NCBI RefSeq assembly: GCF_000244915.1
Contig: NZ_CM001442.1
Location: 4,898,001-4,962,000, forward strand
Direction of reading: 5' to 3'
DNA length: 64,000 nt
Source of the DNA: Bradyrhizobium sp. WSM471
Lineage (GTDB): Bacteria > Pseudomonadota > Alphaproteobacteria > Rhizobiales > Xanthobacteraceae
The position numbers and the translations under genes are program-made. Positions 21,414 to 29,297 of the stretch are shown here, piece after piece; position 1 is the first letter of the stretch, and every line of letters starts with the position of its first letter. The notes below the pieces were generated by a model, which was not told the DNA's origin, ran no database searches, and saw nothing but the letters and a program-made list of their open reading frames with translations.

Positions 21414-22532
21414 GTGGACGCCATCAATCCCAGCGTGGAGCTGACCGAGGCCGACAGGATCGACCGCCTGCGGCTGATCCGGTCCGACAATGTCGGGCCG
21501 CGCACGTTCCGGTCGCTGGTCGATCATTTCGGCACGGCGCGCGCGGCGCTGGAGCGGCTGCCGGATCTCGCACGCCGCGGCGGTGCGCAGCGATCGGCGC
21601 GCATCTGTAGCGCCGAAGAGGCGAAAGCCGAACTCGCCGCGAGCCGCAAGTTCGGCATCGCCTGGCTCGCGCCCGGCGAGGACGGCTATCCCGCGCGGCT
21701 GGCAACCCTCGACGATGCGCCGCCGCTGCTCGCCGTGCGCGGCGACAATGCAACGCTGATGCGGCCGATGATCGCGATCGTCGGCTCGCGCAACGCCTCC
21801 GGTGCAGGCTTGAAATTCGCCGGTCAGCTCGCCCGCGAACTTGGAGAAGCAGGCTTTGTCGTCATCTCCGGCCTCGCCCGCGGCGTCGACCAGGCCGCGC
21901 ACCGCGCCAGCGTCGAGAGCGGCACCATCGCCGTGCTCGCCGGCGGCCATGACTGCATCTATCCGCCCGAGCATGGCGATTTGCTCGCAGCGATCCTCGA
22001 CCGCAAGGGTGCCGCGATCTCCGAGATGCCGCTCGGCCACGAGCCGCGCGCCCGCGACTTCCCCCGCCGCAACCGGCTGATCTCGGGCGCCGCGCTCGGC
22101 GTGGTCGTGGTGGAGGCGGCGCATCGCTCGGGCTCGCTGATCACCGCGCGCATGGCCGCCGAACAGGGCCGCGAAGTGTTCGCTGTGCCGGGCTCGCCGC
22201 TCGATCCGCGCGCCGCCGGCACCAATGATCTGATCAAGCAGGGCGCGACGCTCGTCACCGAAGCCGCCGACGTCGTCAACGCTGTCGCACCGATCATGGA
22301 GCGGCCGCTGATGCGCACCGCGCGCGAGCCGGACAGCGAGCCGTTCGAAAGCGACCCGCAAGGACACGACCGCGACCAGATCACCGGCCTGCTCGGCCCT
22401 GCCCCTGTCACGATCGACGATCTCGTGCGGATGTCCGGCGCCTCGCCTGCGATCGTGCGCACCGTGCTCTTGGAGCTCGAACTCGCCGGCCGGCTCGAAC
22501 GCCACGGCGGAGGCTTGGTCTCGCTGCTTTAA
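21414..22532 (+). CDS. dprA: DNA-processing protein DprA
   Basis: DprA binds incoming single-stranded DNA and loads RecA during natural transformation. The product has 372 residues: an N-terminal helical SAM-like part ([20 protein letters not shown]), the Rossmann domain with [35 protein letters not shown] and [10 protein letters not shown], and a C-terminal DML1-like winged helix ([20 protein letters not shown]). AAGGAG stands five nucleotides before the GTG at 21414, which decides this start over the ATG at 21390. The 3' end overlaps the convergent regulator by four nucleotides. Confidence 0.95.
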   Translation: MDAINPSVELTEADRIDRLRLIRSDNVGPRTFRSLVDHFGTARAALERLPDLARRGGAQRSARICSAEEAKAELAASRKFGIAWLAPGEDGYPARLATLDDAPPLLAVRGDNATLMRPMIAIVGSRNASGAGLKFAGQLARELGEAGFVVISGLARGVDQAAHRASVESGTIAVLAGGHDCIYPPEHGDLLAAILDRKGAAISEMPLGHEPRARDFPRRNRLISGAALGVVVVEAAHRSGSLITARMAAEQGREVFAVPGSPLDPRAAGTNDLIKQGATLVTEAADVVNAVAPIMERPLMRTAREPDSEPFESDPQGHDRDQITGLLGPAPVTIDDLVRMSGASPAIVRTVLLELELAGRLERHGGGLVSLL

Positions 22533-22939
22533 GGAGTGTTCCGCTCGTCGAAGCGCGTGCGCGCCGAGGCGATCTGCTCCTGATGCGTGATCGCCCATTC
22601 GCCGAGTGCCTTCACCGGCTGCTGCAGCCCGCGGCCGAGATCGGTCAGCTCGTAATCCACGCGCGGCGGAATGGTCGGGAAGATCGTGCGTGTGACCAGG
22701 CCGTCACGCTCGAGCCCGCGCAGCGTCAAGGTCAGCATCCGCTGCGAGATGCCGTTGATCATGCGCTTGAGCTCGTTGAAGCGCTTCGGCCCATCGCTGA
22801 GCATCATGATGACGAACACGCTCCATTTGTCGCCGACGCGCGCGAGGATCGAGGCGACGCCGCGGCAGTCCGCATGGTTGGGATCCGGCCTTGGTGCGGC
22901 GGGCAAATCGATGTGCGCAGGTTTCAGGGATGTGCCCAT
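22529..22939 (-). CDS. HxlR family transcriptional regulator
   Basis: The product has 136 residues with the HxlR winged-helix domain: [40 protein letters not shown] and [20 protein letters not shown]. HxlR/YodB regulators often sense quinones or electrophiles through a conserved cysteine near the N-terminus, here in HADCRGVA. It diverges from an azoreductase gene, and an inverted repeat lies between them, so it probably represses that gene. It overlaps dprA convergently. Confidence 0.92.
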   Translation of the reverse strand: MGTSLKPAHIDLPAAPRPDPNHADCRGVASILARVGDKWSVFVIMMLSDGPKRFNELKRMINGISQRMLTLTLRGLERDGLVTRTIFPTIPPRVDYELTDLGRGLQQPVKALGEWAITHQEQIASARTRFDERNTP

Positions 22940-22990
22940 GGCTCAAAAAGGTGCGTTCTTGCGAGGATTTCGATAGTCACTCATGTAGCT

Positions 22991-23011
22991 CTGGTTACAA
23001 ACTTATACCAG
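22991..23011. promoter_or_regulatory. candidate HxlR operator in front of azoR
   Basis: A 21-bp imperfect palindrome with arms CTGGT and ACCAG lies between the divergent hxlR-type and azoR genes, 12 nt before the azoR start. The core (GTTACAAACTTATAC) resembles the AT-rich dyads bound by YodB/HxlR regulators. The assignment rests on position and symmetry. Confidence 0.45.
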
Positions 23012-23022
23012 GGTGATCCCGA

Positions 23023-23631
23023 ATGAAACTCCTCCACATCGACTCCAGCGTGCTCGGCCCCCACTCCGTTTCCCGGCAGGTCTCCGCCGCCATCGTCGAC
23101 CGTCTCAGGCAGGCGACGCCATCGCTCGACATCGTCTATCGCGACCTGACGCAGAGCCCGCTCGCCCATCTCTCCGGTTCGCATCTCGCGGCCGCGCAAG
23201 GCGCGCCTGCACCGGCGGAACTCGGCCCCGACCTCGCCGCCAGTAAGGCCGCGCTGGACGAGTTCCTCGCCGCCGACATCGTCGTGATCGGCGCGCCCAT
23301 GTACAATTTCACGATTCCGAGCCAGCTCAAGGCCTGGATCGACCGGATCCTGGTGGCGGGGAAGACGTTCAGCTACGGCGCGAACGGACCGCAGGGCCTT
23401 GCCGGCGGCAAGCGCGTGATCTTCGCGATCTCGCGTGGGGGCTATTACGGCGCGGGCACGCCCACCGCGTCGCTGGAGCACCTCGAAAGCTATCTGCGTG
23501 GCGTGTTCGGTTTCATCGGGATTCATCATCCCGAATTCATCACCGCCGATGGAATCCAGGTCGGGCCGGAGCATCGCGAGAAGTCGCTCGCAAGCGCGCT
23601 CGAGGCGGCGACCACCCTGCGCGCGGCCTGA
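23023..23631 (+). CDS. azoR: FMN-dependent NADH-azoreductase / quinone reductase
   Basis: The product has 202 residues with a flavodoxin-like fold. [18 protein letters not shown] is the FMN phosphate-binding start, [19 protein letters not shown] the middle FMN loop, and SRGGYYG the third; all are hallmarks of AzoR. These enzymes reduce quinones and azo dyes with NADH and protect against electrophile stress. The gene faces an HxlR regulator across a dyad, the standard arrangement for quinone-responsive control. A strong hairpin follows. Confidence 0.93.
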   Translation: MKLLHIDSSVLGPHSVSRQVSAAIVDRLRQATPSLDIVYRDLTQSPLAHLSGSHLAAAQGAPAPAELGPDLAASKAALDEFLAADIVVIGAPMYNFTIPSQLKAWIDRILVAGKTFSYGANGPQGLAGGKRVIFAISRGGYYGAGTPTASLEHLESYLRGVFGFIGIHHPEFITADGIQVGPEHREKSLASALEAATTLRAA

Positions 23632-23646
23632 GGCAACCCGCACATC

Positions 23647-23679
23647 ATCAGCCGCCGCAACTCGGTCGCGGCGGCTGAT
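23647..23679. terminator. bidirectional terminator hairpin
   Basis: A perfect 12-bp inverted repeat (ATCAGCCGCCGC / GCGGCGGCTGAT) with a 9-nt loop lies between the azoR stop and the stop of the convergent small membrane protein gene. The U-tract is weak on both sides. Confidence 0.7.
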
Positions 23680-23702
23680 TGAACGGCGCGCGATCGGCGA
23701 AG

Positions 23703-23885
23703 TTAGAACCAGGCGCCCTGAATGCCCAGGATGACGGCGACCAGCGAAACGAACAGGCCGATGCCGGAGAAAAGAACGATCCCGATGAACTCGGAGGTGT
23801 CGGAACGCTTGGCGGGAGCTGCGGAGTTTTCGGTGTAAATACGCGGTGCTGAAATCGGGGAAATAATACGAGCTGCCTTTGGCAT
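23703..23885 (-). CDS. small single-pass membrane protein
   Basis: The product has 60 residues: a polar N-terminus (about 34 residues, RIYTENSAAPAKRSDTSE) followed by one hydrophobic segment (FIGIVLFSGIGLFVSLVAVI) and a short end, QGAWF. A clear GGGAGC Shine-Dalgarno sequence precedes the ATG by six nucleotides, which supports real translation. I know no function. The 175 nt upstream hold only its promoter region and nothing else I can identify. Confidence 0.75.
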   Translation of the reverse strand: MPKAARIISPISAPRIYTENSAAPAKRSDTSEFIGIVLFSGIGLFVSLVAVILGIQGAWF

Positions 23886-24060
23886 ATCGGGCTCCCTTGA
23901 AAATGAGTCTTCGTGACCCTGCCCGTAAAAGTGTCTTGGCAGCGCAAGCGAAGGTTCAACGCCTCACGCAAGGTTCAGAAAATACAGCTCGCGAGGCGTG
24001 GGAACCGGCCGGCGCAACCGGTTTGCGCGCGCCGACCGATTCAATTTTCACTTCAATCGA

Positions 24061-24834
24061 TCAGCCGCGATAGATCGGCGCGCCGCTCGGCGAGGCGACC
24101 GCGCCGCCATCGACGAAGATTTCCTGGCCCTGCACATGCGCGGAATCGTCGGAGGCGAGGAACAGCACCGTCTTCGCGACGTGATCTGTTTCACCAATGC
24201 GCCCCAGCGGCGTCGTCAGTGCGATCCGCTTCTCGAACGCCTTCTCGGCTTCGGGCGTCGCGGTCGCAGGCCCCCAGATCGGCGTGCGGATCGCACCGGG
24301 CGCGACCACGTTGACGCGAATGCCGCGCGGCGACAGTTCTGATGCCATGATCCGCGCCATCGCCCGCACGCCGGCCTTGGCGGCGCCATACGCCGAATAG
24401 CCGGGAATGCCGAGCACGGAGATCACCGAGCCGCTGAGGATGATCGAAGCGTTGTCGTTGAGATAAGGCAGCGCGGACTGAACGGTGAAGAACACGCCGG
24501 TCAGATTGGTGCTGATGACCTTCTCGAAGACCTCCAGCGTGGCCGAACCGAGCGGCGTGCCGCCGGCGATGCCGGCATTGGCGAACACGATGTCGAACTT
24601 GCCGAACTTTTCGGCGCCCTTCTTGATCGCAGCTTCGGTGGCGGCGATGTCGGTGGCGTCCGCGGCCAGCGCGAGCGCGTTCGGACCGAGCTCCTTCGCG
24701 GCCGCCTCGAGCGTCTCCTTGTTGCGCCCGGTGATCACCACCTTGGCGCCCTCGGCCACGAACAGCTTTGCCGTTGCCAGTCCAATGCCGCTATTGCCGC
24801 CGGTGATCAGGGCCGTCTTGTTCTTCAGTCTCAC
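24061..24834 (-). CDS. SDR family NAD(P)-dependent oxidoreductase
   Basis: The 257-residue product is a classical short-chain dehydrogenase: cofactor motif ITGGNSGIGLATA (TGxxxGIG), NAG in VFANAGIAGG, catalytic serine in IILSGSVISVLG and the YxxxK pair in YSAYGAAKAG, with a C-terminal VDGG. The start is the GTG at 24834, decided by GGAGG six nucleotides upstream; a longer frame to 25044 reads through the operator and is rejected. It is divergent from an HxlR regulator with an 18-bp perfect inverted repeat between them. The substrate is unknown. Confidence 0.93.
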   Translation of the reverse strand: MRLKNKTALITGGNSGIGLATAKLFVAEGAKVVITGRNKETLEAAAKELGPNALALAADATDIAATEAAIKKGAEKFGKFDIVFANAGIAGGTPLGSATLEVFEKVISTNLTGVFFTVQSALPYLNDNASIILSGSVISVLGIPGYSAYGAAKAGVRAMARIMASELSPRGIRVNVVAPGAIRTPIWGPATATPEAEKAFEKRIALTTPLGRIGETDHVAKTVLFLASDDSAHVQGQEIFVDGGAVASPSGAPIYRG

Positions 24835-24845
24835 GTTCGCCTCCA

Positions 24846-24905
24846 GTGGTTGCATCATAAAACTACGATTGCCATCTAGGACATATGGTTTTATGATGCA
24901 ACCAC
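24846..24905. promoter_or_regulatory. 18-bp perfect inverted repeat, operator of the SDR/HxlR pair
   Basis: GTGGTTGCATCATAAAAC at 24846-24863 and its exact complement GTTTTATGATGCAACCAC at 24888-24905 flank a 24-nt spacer. They sit in the shared promoter of the SDR and hxlR-type genes. One arm lies just upstream of each gene, as if each were a binding site for the adjacent regulator controlling one promoter. No binding evidence can be read from sequence. Confidence 0.65.
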
Positions 24906-24955
24906 ACGAGCGCGTGATCGGCGACAGGACCGTGCGATCGCGAAAGGACCAGACC

Positions 24956-25435
24956 ATGGTGAAACGAACGAGCTTCGAGGGCGATGCGTGTCCGATCGCG
25001 CGATCGCTGGAAGCGATCGGCGACCGCTGGTCGGTGCTGATCATCCGCGAGGCGCTGTTCGGCCTGCGCCGCTTCGGCGAGTTTCAGAGCAAGCTCGGCA
25101 TGGCCAAAAACATCTTGTCGACGCGGCTGAGCGCACTGGTCGACCACGGAATCCTGACGACGGCCCCCGCGTCGGACGGCAGCGCCTATCAGGAGTATGT
25201 GTTGACGGAAAAGGGCCGCGGTACTTTCCCGATCCTGGTAGCCCTGCGGCAATGGAGCGAGGCCTTCGACGATCGCCCGTCGGAGATCGCGACCATCCTG
25301 GTCGATCGCGAGAAAGGCCGCCCGGTGAAAAAGCTCGAGCTGCGCGCGGAGGACGGGCGGCTGCTGACGCAAGCCGATACGACGCTCAAACCGCGTCGTT
25401 CATCGCAGCAAGGCAGCCAGAGGCGGTCTCGCTAG
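24956..25435 (+). CDS. HxlR family transcriptional regulator
   Basis: The 159-residue product carries the HxlR winged helix at its N-terminus (CPIARSLEAIGDRWSVLIIR, LRRFGEFQSKLGMAKNILST, YVLTEKGRGTFPILVALRQW) and a charged C-terminal tail. The ATG at 24956 follows AAAGGA at eight nucleotides. It is divergent from the SDR gene and very likely regulates it through the perfect inverted repeat at 24846-24905. The cysteine in EGDACPIARS could be the redox sensor found in this family. The 3' end overlaps the convergent hypothetical gene. Confidence 0.92.
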   Translation: MVKRTSFEGDACPIARSLEAIGDRWSVLIIREALFGLRRFGEFQSKLGMAKNILSTRLSALVDHGILTTAPASDGSAYQEYVLTEKGRGTFPILVALRQWSEAFDDRPSEIATILVDREKGRPVKKLELRAEDGRLLTQADTTLKPRRSSQQGSQRRSR

Positions 25436-25779
25436 CATCCTACGAGAGTAGCCTGGCGGACCGTTTTGATGCGGGTGCTGCTCTGATTATGGCGGCCGAA
25501 CACGTTGTCATAGTTGAGATCGTAGACGCAGCCGATCTTCATTGCGTCGAATTCCGCATTGCGCTCGATCACGTAATTGCCCGCCGGATCTGTCTTGAGA
25601 CGGACGACACCGGTCTCCGCCCATGCCGGGTCGAAGCCGCGATAGATGGCGCGGTCCGTCCGGCCGGTGATCGTGAACCAGAGGATCAATCCTCCGATCA
25701 GCGAGGCGACGATGACCAGGCCGCGAACGTCGCTGGGCAGCCTGCCCGCCCGGGACTCTGGGTTGAAGGCGTTCTTCAT
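25432..25779 (-). CDS. hypothetical membrane-anchored protein
   Basis: The product has 115 residues: a short basic N-terminus, one transmembrane segment (VRGLVIVASLIGGLILWFTI) and a C-terminal soluble part (GNYVIERNAEFDAMKIGCVY) likely on the periplasmic side. The start chosen is MKNAFNPES; an upstream extension to 25902 is possible but is not supported by a ribosome binding site. I recognise no family. It lies downstream of no obvious partner. Confidence 0.65.
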   Translation of the reverse strand: MKNAFNPESRAGRLPSDVRGLVIVASLIGGLILWFTITGRTDRAIYRGFDPAWAETGVVRLKTDPAGNYVIERNAEFDAMKIGCVYDLNYDNVFGRHNQSSTRIKTVRQATLVGC

Positions 25780-25910
25780 GTCCGTTTGGTCGCCGGCGCG
25801 AGCGCGGCAGTTCACCAGCCCAGATAGGCCCGGCGTACCAGATCCGGCGCGCGCCCGTTTCTTCCCTGGCTCGCACAAGGACTTTGGCGCAGCAAGCTCC
25901 AATCTCTCGC

Positions 25911-26035
25911 CCTCATCCTGAGGTGCTCGTCGTGCAAAGCAGGGCGAGCCTCGAAGGACGACAGCCCGGCTGAATCCCGGCCGCTCATCCTCGAGGCTCC
26001 CGGCGCGATGCTTTGCTACGCGCTCGCGCGCGGAT
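25911..26035. repeat. intergenic palindromic repeat cluster
   Basis: The stretch begins CTCATCCTGAGGTGCTCG and contains GAGCCTCGAAGGACGA, the typical paired arms of the Bradyrhizobium repeat also seen near 52.3 kb. A second degenerate half, CTCATCCTCGAGGCTC, follows with a GCTTTGC/GCAAAGC pairing between the two parts. The ends are approximate. Confidence 0.6.
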
Positions 26036-26062
26036 GGCGGGTCTGATACTGGCCGGGTGGCT

Positions 26063-26302
26063 TCACGACAGCTTGCGCTTGCTCCGTAGCCGCAGATGCT
26101 CGTCGGCCTCCAGCTTGGTCATTCCCAGGAGATAATGCAGCACGTCCAGCTTGTGCCGCTCGGCAAGCTCGCGCAGTGCCCCGACCTGCTCGGCGATGAA
26201 GGCGACCGCCTCCTCGACGCCACCCTCCCCCGGTTCCTCGTGACGCGAGCCTCCCGCCGCGCGCGCTGCGGCGCCCGCCCGTTTCTTTCCTGGCTTAGTC
26301 AC
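26063..26302 (-). CDS. hypothetical small protein
   Basis: The product has 79 residues from the GTG at 26302, giving VTKPGKKRAG at the start; a run of G before the codon could act as ribosome binding site. An ATG at 26338 would add 12 residues. The basic N-terminus is followed by a helical region (EEAVAFIAEQVGALRELAER and LDVLHYLLGMTKLEADEHLR). It diverges from topA. I know no function. Confidence 0.65.
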   Translation of the reverse strand: MTKPGKKRAGAAARAAGGSRHEEPGEGGVEEAVAFIAEQVGALRELAERHKLDVLHYLLGMTKLEADEHLRLRSKRKLS

Positions 26303-26530
26303 CAGCCCCCACCCGAATCCATCGCCCCGCAGAAACATTACGCCGACATCGGCCGCAACTCAAAGGTGGTAATTTGCAACTTTCTCGATATGAAACTTTT
26401 CCCATCGGGATGGCTTTCAACACCCCTCGATTTGACAGCGAGGGCCTCACCACCCATGTTCGGGACGAAAGGGTCGACCCGAATCTCATCGAATTCGGCC
26501 CCAAATTTCCCCATAAGTTACTGGAACTAC

Positions 26531-29290
26531 ATGAATATCGTCATTGTGGAGTCGCCGGCGAAAGCCAAGACGATCAACAAGTATTTGGGCTCGTCCTACG
26601 AGGTTCTGGCCTCGTTTGGCCATGTCCGCGACTTGCCCGCGAAGAACGGCTCCGTCGATCCCGACGCCAATTTCAAGATGATCTGGGAGGTCGACCCCAA
26701 GGCGGCCGGCCGGCTCAACGACATCGCCAAGTCCCTCAAGAACGCCGATCGCCTGATTCTCGCCACCGACCCTGATCGCGAGGGCGAGGCCATCTCCTGG
26801 CACGTGCTGGAGGTCCTGAAAGAGAAGCGTGCGATCAAGGACCACAAGATCGAGCGCGTGGTGTTCAACGCCATCACCAAGCAGGCCGTCACGGACGCCA
26901 TGAAGCATCCGCGCCAGATCGATGGTGCGCTGGTCGACGCCTATATGGCGCGGCGCGCGCTGGACTATCTGGTCGGCTTCACCCTCTCTCCCGTGCTGTG
27001 GCGCAAGCTGCCGGGCGCCCGCTCGGCCGGCCGCGTGCAGTCGGTGGCGCTGCGGCTGGTCTGCGACCGCGAGCTCGAGATCGAAAAGTTCGTTGCGCGC
27101 GAATACTGGTCGCTGATCGCGACCCTGCTGACGCCGCGCGGCGACGCCTTCGAGGCACGTCTGGTCGGCGCCGACGGCAAGAAGATCCAGCGCCTCGACA
27201 TCGGCACCGGCGCGGAAGCCGAGGACTTCAAGAAGGCGCTGGAAGCAGCCGCCTACGCCGTGACCGCGGTCGATGCCAAGCCGGCCCGGCGCAATCCGCA
27301 GGCGCCCTTCACGACCTCGACGCTGCAGCAGGAAGCCAGCCGCAAATATGGCTTTGCGCCGGCGCACACCATGCGCATCGCGCAGCGGCTCTATGAAGGC
27401 ATCGACATCGGCGGCGAGACCACCGGACTCATTACTTATATGCGTACCGACGGCGTGCAGATCGATCCGTCCGCGATCACCCAGGCACGCAAGGTGATCG
27501 GCGAGGATTACGGCAACGCTTACGTGCCGGACGCGCCGCGCCAGTACCAGGCCAAGGCCAAGAACGCCCAGGAAGCCCACGAAGCGATCCGGCCGACCGA
27601 CATGTCGCGCCGCCCCGACAGCATGAGCCGCAAGCTCGAATCCGACCAGGCGAGACTCTATGAACTGATCTGGAAGCGCACCATCGCGAGCCAGATGGAA
27701 TCGGCCGAGCTGGAACGCACCACGGTCGACATCACGGCGAAGGTCGGCGGCCGCACGCTGGACCTGCGCGCCACCGGCCAGGTCGTCAAGTTCGACGGCT
27801 TCCTCGCACTTTATCAGGAAGGCCGCGACGACGAGGAGGACGAGGACTCCCGCCGCCTGCCCGCGATGAGCCCCAACGACGCGCTGAAGCGGCAGTCGCT
27901 CGCCGTCACCCAGCACTTCACCGAGCCGCCGCCACGCTTCTCCGAGGCCTCGCTGGTCAAGCGCATGGAAGAGCTCGGCATCGGCCGGCCCTCGACCTAT
28001 GCCTCGATCCTCCAGGTCCTCAAGGACCGCGGCTACGTCAAGCTCGAGAAGAAGCGCCTGCACGGCGAGGACAAGGGCCGCGTCGTGGTCGCGTTCCTCG
28101 AAAGCTTCTTTGCCCGCTACGTCGAATACGACTTCACCGCCAATCTGGAAGAGCAGCTCGACCGCATCTCCAACAACGAGATCTCCTGGCAGCAGGTGCT
28201 GAAGGATTTCTGGACCGGCTTCATCGGCGCCGTCGACGAGATCAAGGATCTGCGCGTGGCGCAGGTGCTCGACGTGCTCGACGACATGCTGGGACAGCAC
28301 ATCTATCCGGCGCGCACCGACGGCGGCGACATCAGGCAATGTCCGAGCTGCGGCAACGGGCGGCTGAATCTCAAGGCCGGCAAGTTCGGCGCCTTCGTCG
28401 GCTGCTCGAACTATCCGGAATGCCGCTACACCCGTCAGCTCGCCGCCGACGGCGAGGCCACGGCTGACCGCTCGCTCGGCCAGGACCCTGATACGGGGCG
28501 CGATGTCTGGGTCAAGGCCGGCCGGTTCGGCCCCTACATCCAGCTCGGCGAGCAGAAGGATTATGCGGAGGGCGAGAAGCCGAGGCGCGCAGGCATTCCG
28601 AAGGGGACGTCCCCTGGAGATGTCGAGCTCGAGCTTGCGCTCAAGCTGCTGTCGCTGCCGCGCGAGATCGGCAAGCATCCGGAAACCGGTGAGCCTATCA
28701 CCGCGGGTCTCGGCCGCTTCGGGCCGTTCGTGAAGCACGAGAAGACCTATGCCAGCCTCGAGGCCGGCGACGAAGTGTTCGACATCGGCATCAACCGCGC
28801 GGTGACCCTGATCGCGGAGAAGATCGCCAAGGGCCCGAGCCGCCGCTTCGGCGCCGATCCCGGCAAAGCGATCGGCGATCATCCCACCCTCGGCACCGTC
28901 ACGGTGAAGGGCGGCCGCTACGGCGCCTACGTCACGGCCGGCGGCGTCAACGCGACGATCCCGAGCGACATCGAGAAAGACGCCATCACGCTGCCGCAGG
29001 CGATCGCGTTGATCGACGAGCGCGCGGCCAAGGGCGGCGGCAAGAAGCCGAAGAAGGCGGCTAAGCCGGCCAAGGCCAAGAAGGCTGCGGCGAAGGCCGC
29101 CGACGGCGATGACGCCGCGCCAAAAACCAAAAAGCCGGCCGCGAAGAAGGCGGCCAAACCCAAATCCGAATCCACCAGCAAGGCGCGCGCCGCCGTGTCG
29201 TCGACGGCCAAGACTTCGGCCATCAAGACGTCGCCGACCAAGGCAGCTGGCGCCAAAGCTCCGGCCAAGAAAAGTGCCGGCACCAAATAG
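26531..29290 (+). CDS. topA: type IA DNA topoisomerase I
   Basis: TopA relaxes negative supercoils. The 919-residue product starts with the Toprim domain (MNIVIVESPAKAKTINKYLG, then LATDPDREGEAISWH). The catalytic tyrosine is Tyr303 in LITYMRTDGVQ. A four-cysteine zinc ribbon follows (CPSCGNGRLNLKAGKFGAF, then CSNYPEC), then repeated topoisomerase C-terminal glycine-rich modules. A long lysine/alanine-rich tail ends the protein, as in other alphaproteobacteria. The ATG at 26531 gives the conserved N-terminus; the open frame back to 26096 is not coding. rnr follows after seven nucleotides. Confidence 0.97.
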   Translation: MNIVIVESPAKAKTINKYLGSSYEVLASFGHVRDLPAKNGSVDPDANFKMIWEVDPKAAGRLNDIAKSLKNADRLILATDPDREGEAISWHVLEVLKEKRAIKDHKIERVVFNAITKQAVTDAMKHPRQIDGALVDAYMARRALDYLVGFTLSPVLWRKLPGARSAGRVQSVALRLVCDRELEIEKFVAREYWSLIATLLTPRGDAFEARLVGADGKKIQRLDIGTGAEAEDFKKALEAAAYAVTAVDAKPARRNPQAPFTTSTLQQEASRKYGFAPAHTMRIAQRLYEGIDIGGETTGLITYMRTDGVQIDPSAITQARKVIGEDYGNAYVPDAPRQYQAKAKNAQEAHEAIRPTDMSRRPDSMSRKLESDQARLYELIWKRTIASQMESAELERTTVDITAKVGGRTLDLRATGQVVKFDGFLALYQEGRDDEEDEDSRRLPAMSPNDALKRQSLAVTQHFTEPPPRFSEASLVKRMEELGIGRPSTYASILQVLKDRGYVKLEKKRLHGEDKGRVVVAFLESFFARYVEYDFTANLEEQLDRISNNEISWQQVLKDFWTGFIGAVDEIKDLRVAQVLDVLDDMLGQHIYPARTDGGDIRQCPSCGNGRLNLKAGKFGAFVGCSNYPECRYTRQLAADGEATADRSLGQDPDTGRDVWVKAGRFGPYIQLGEQKDYAEGEKPRRAGIPKGTSPGDVELELALKLLSLPREIGKHPETGEPITAGLGRFGPFVKHEKTYASLEAGDEVFDIGINRAVTLIAEKIAKGPSRRFGADPGKAIGDHPTLGTVTVKGGRYGAYVTAGGVNATIPSDIEKDAITLPQAIALIDERAAKGGGKKPKKAAKPAKAKKAAAKAADGDDAAPKTKKPAAKKAAKPKSESTSKARAAVSSTAKTSAIKTSPTKAAGAKAPAKKSAGTK

Positions 29291-29297
29291 AGGTTAA

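Noticed and set aside
26096..26530. N-terminal extension of topA
   Set aside because: The conserved TopA N-terminus begins at 26531; the extension reads through the promoter and antisense to a small gene.
26486..28882. 798-codon minus-strand ORF
   Set aside because: It is antisense to topA, rich in Asp/Gly/Val/Arg as usual for such shadows.
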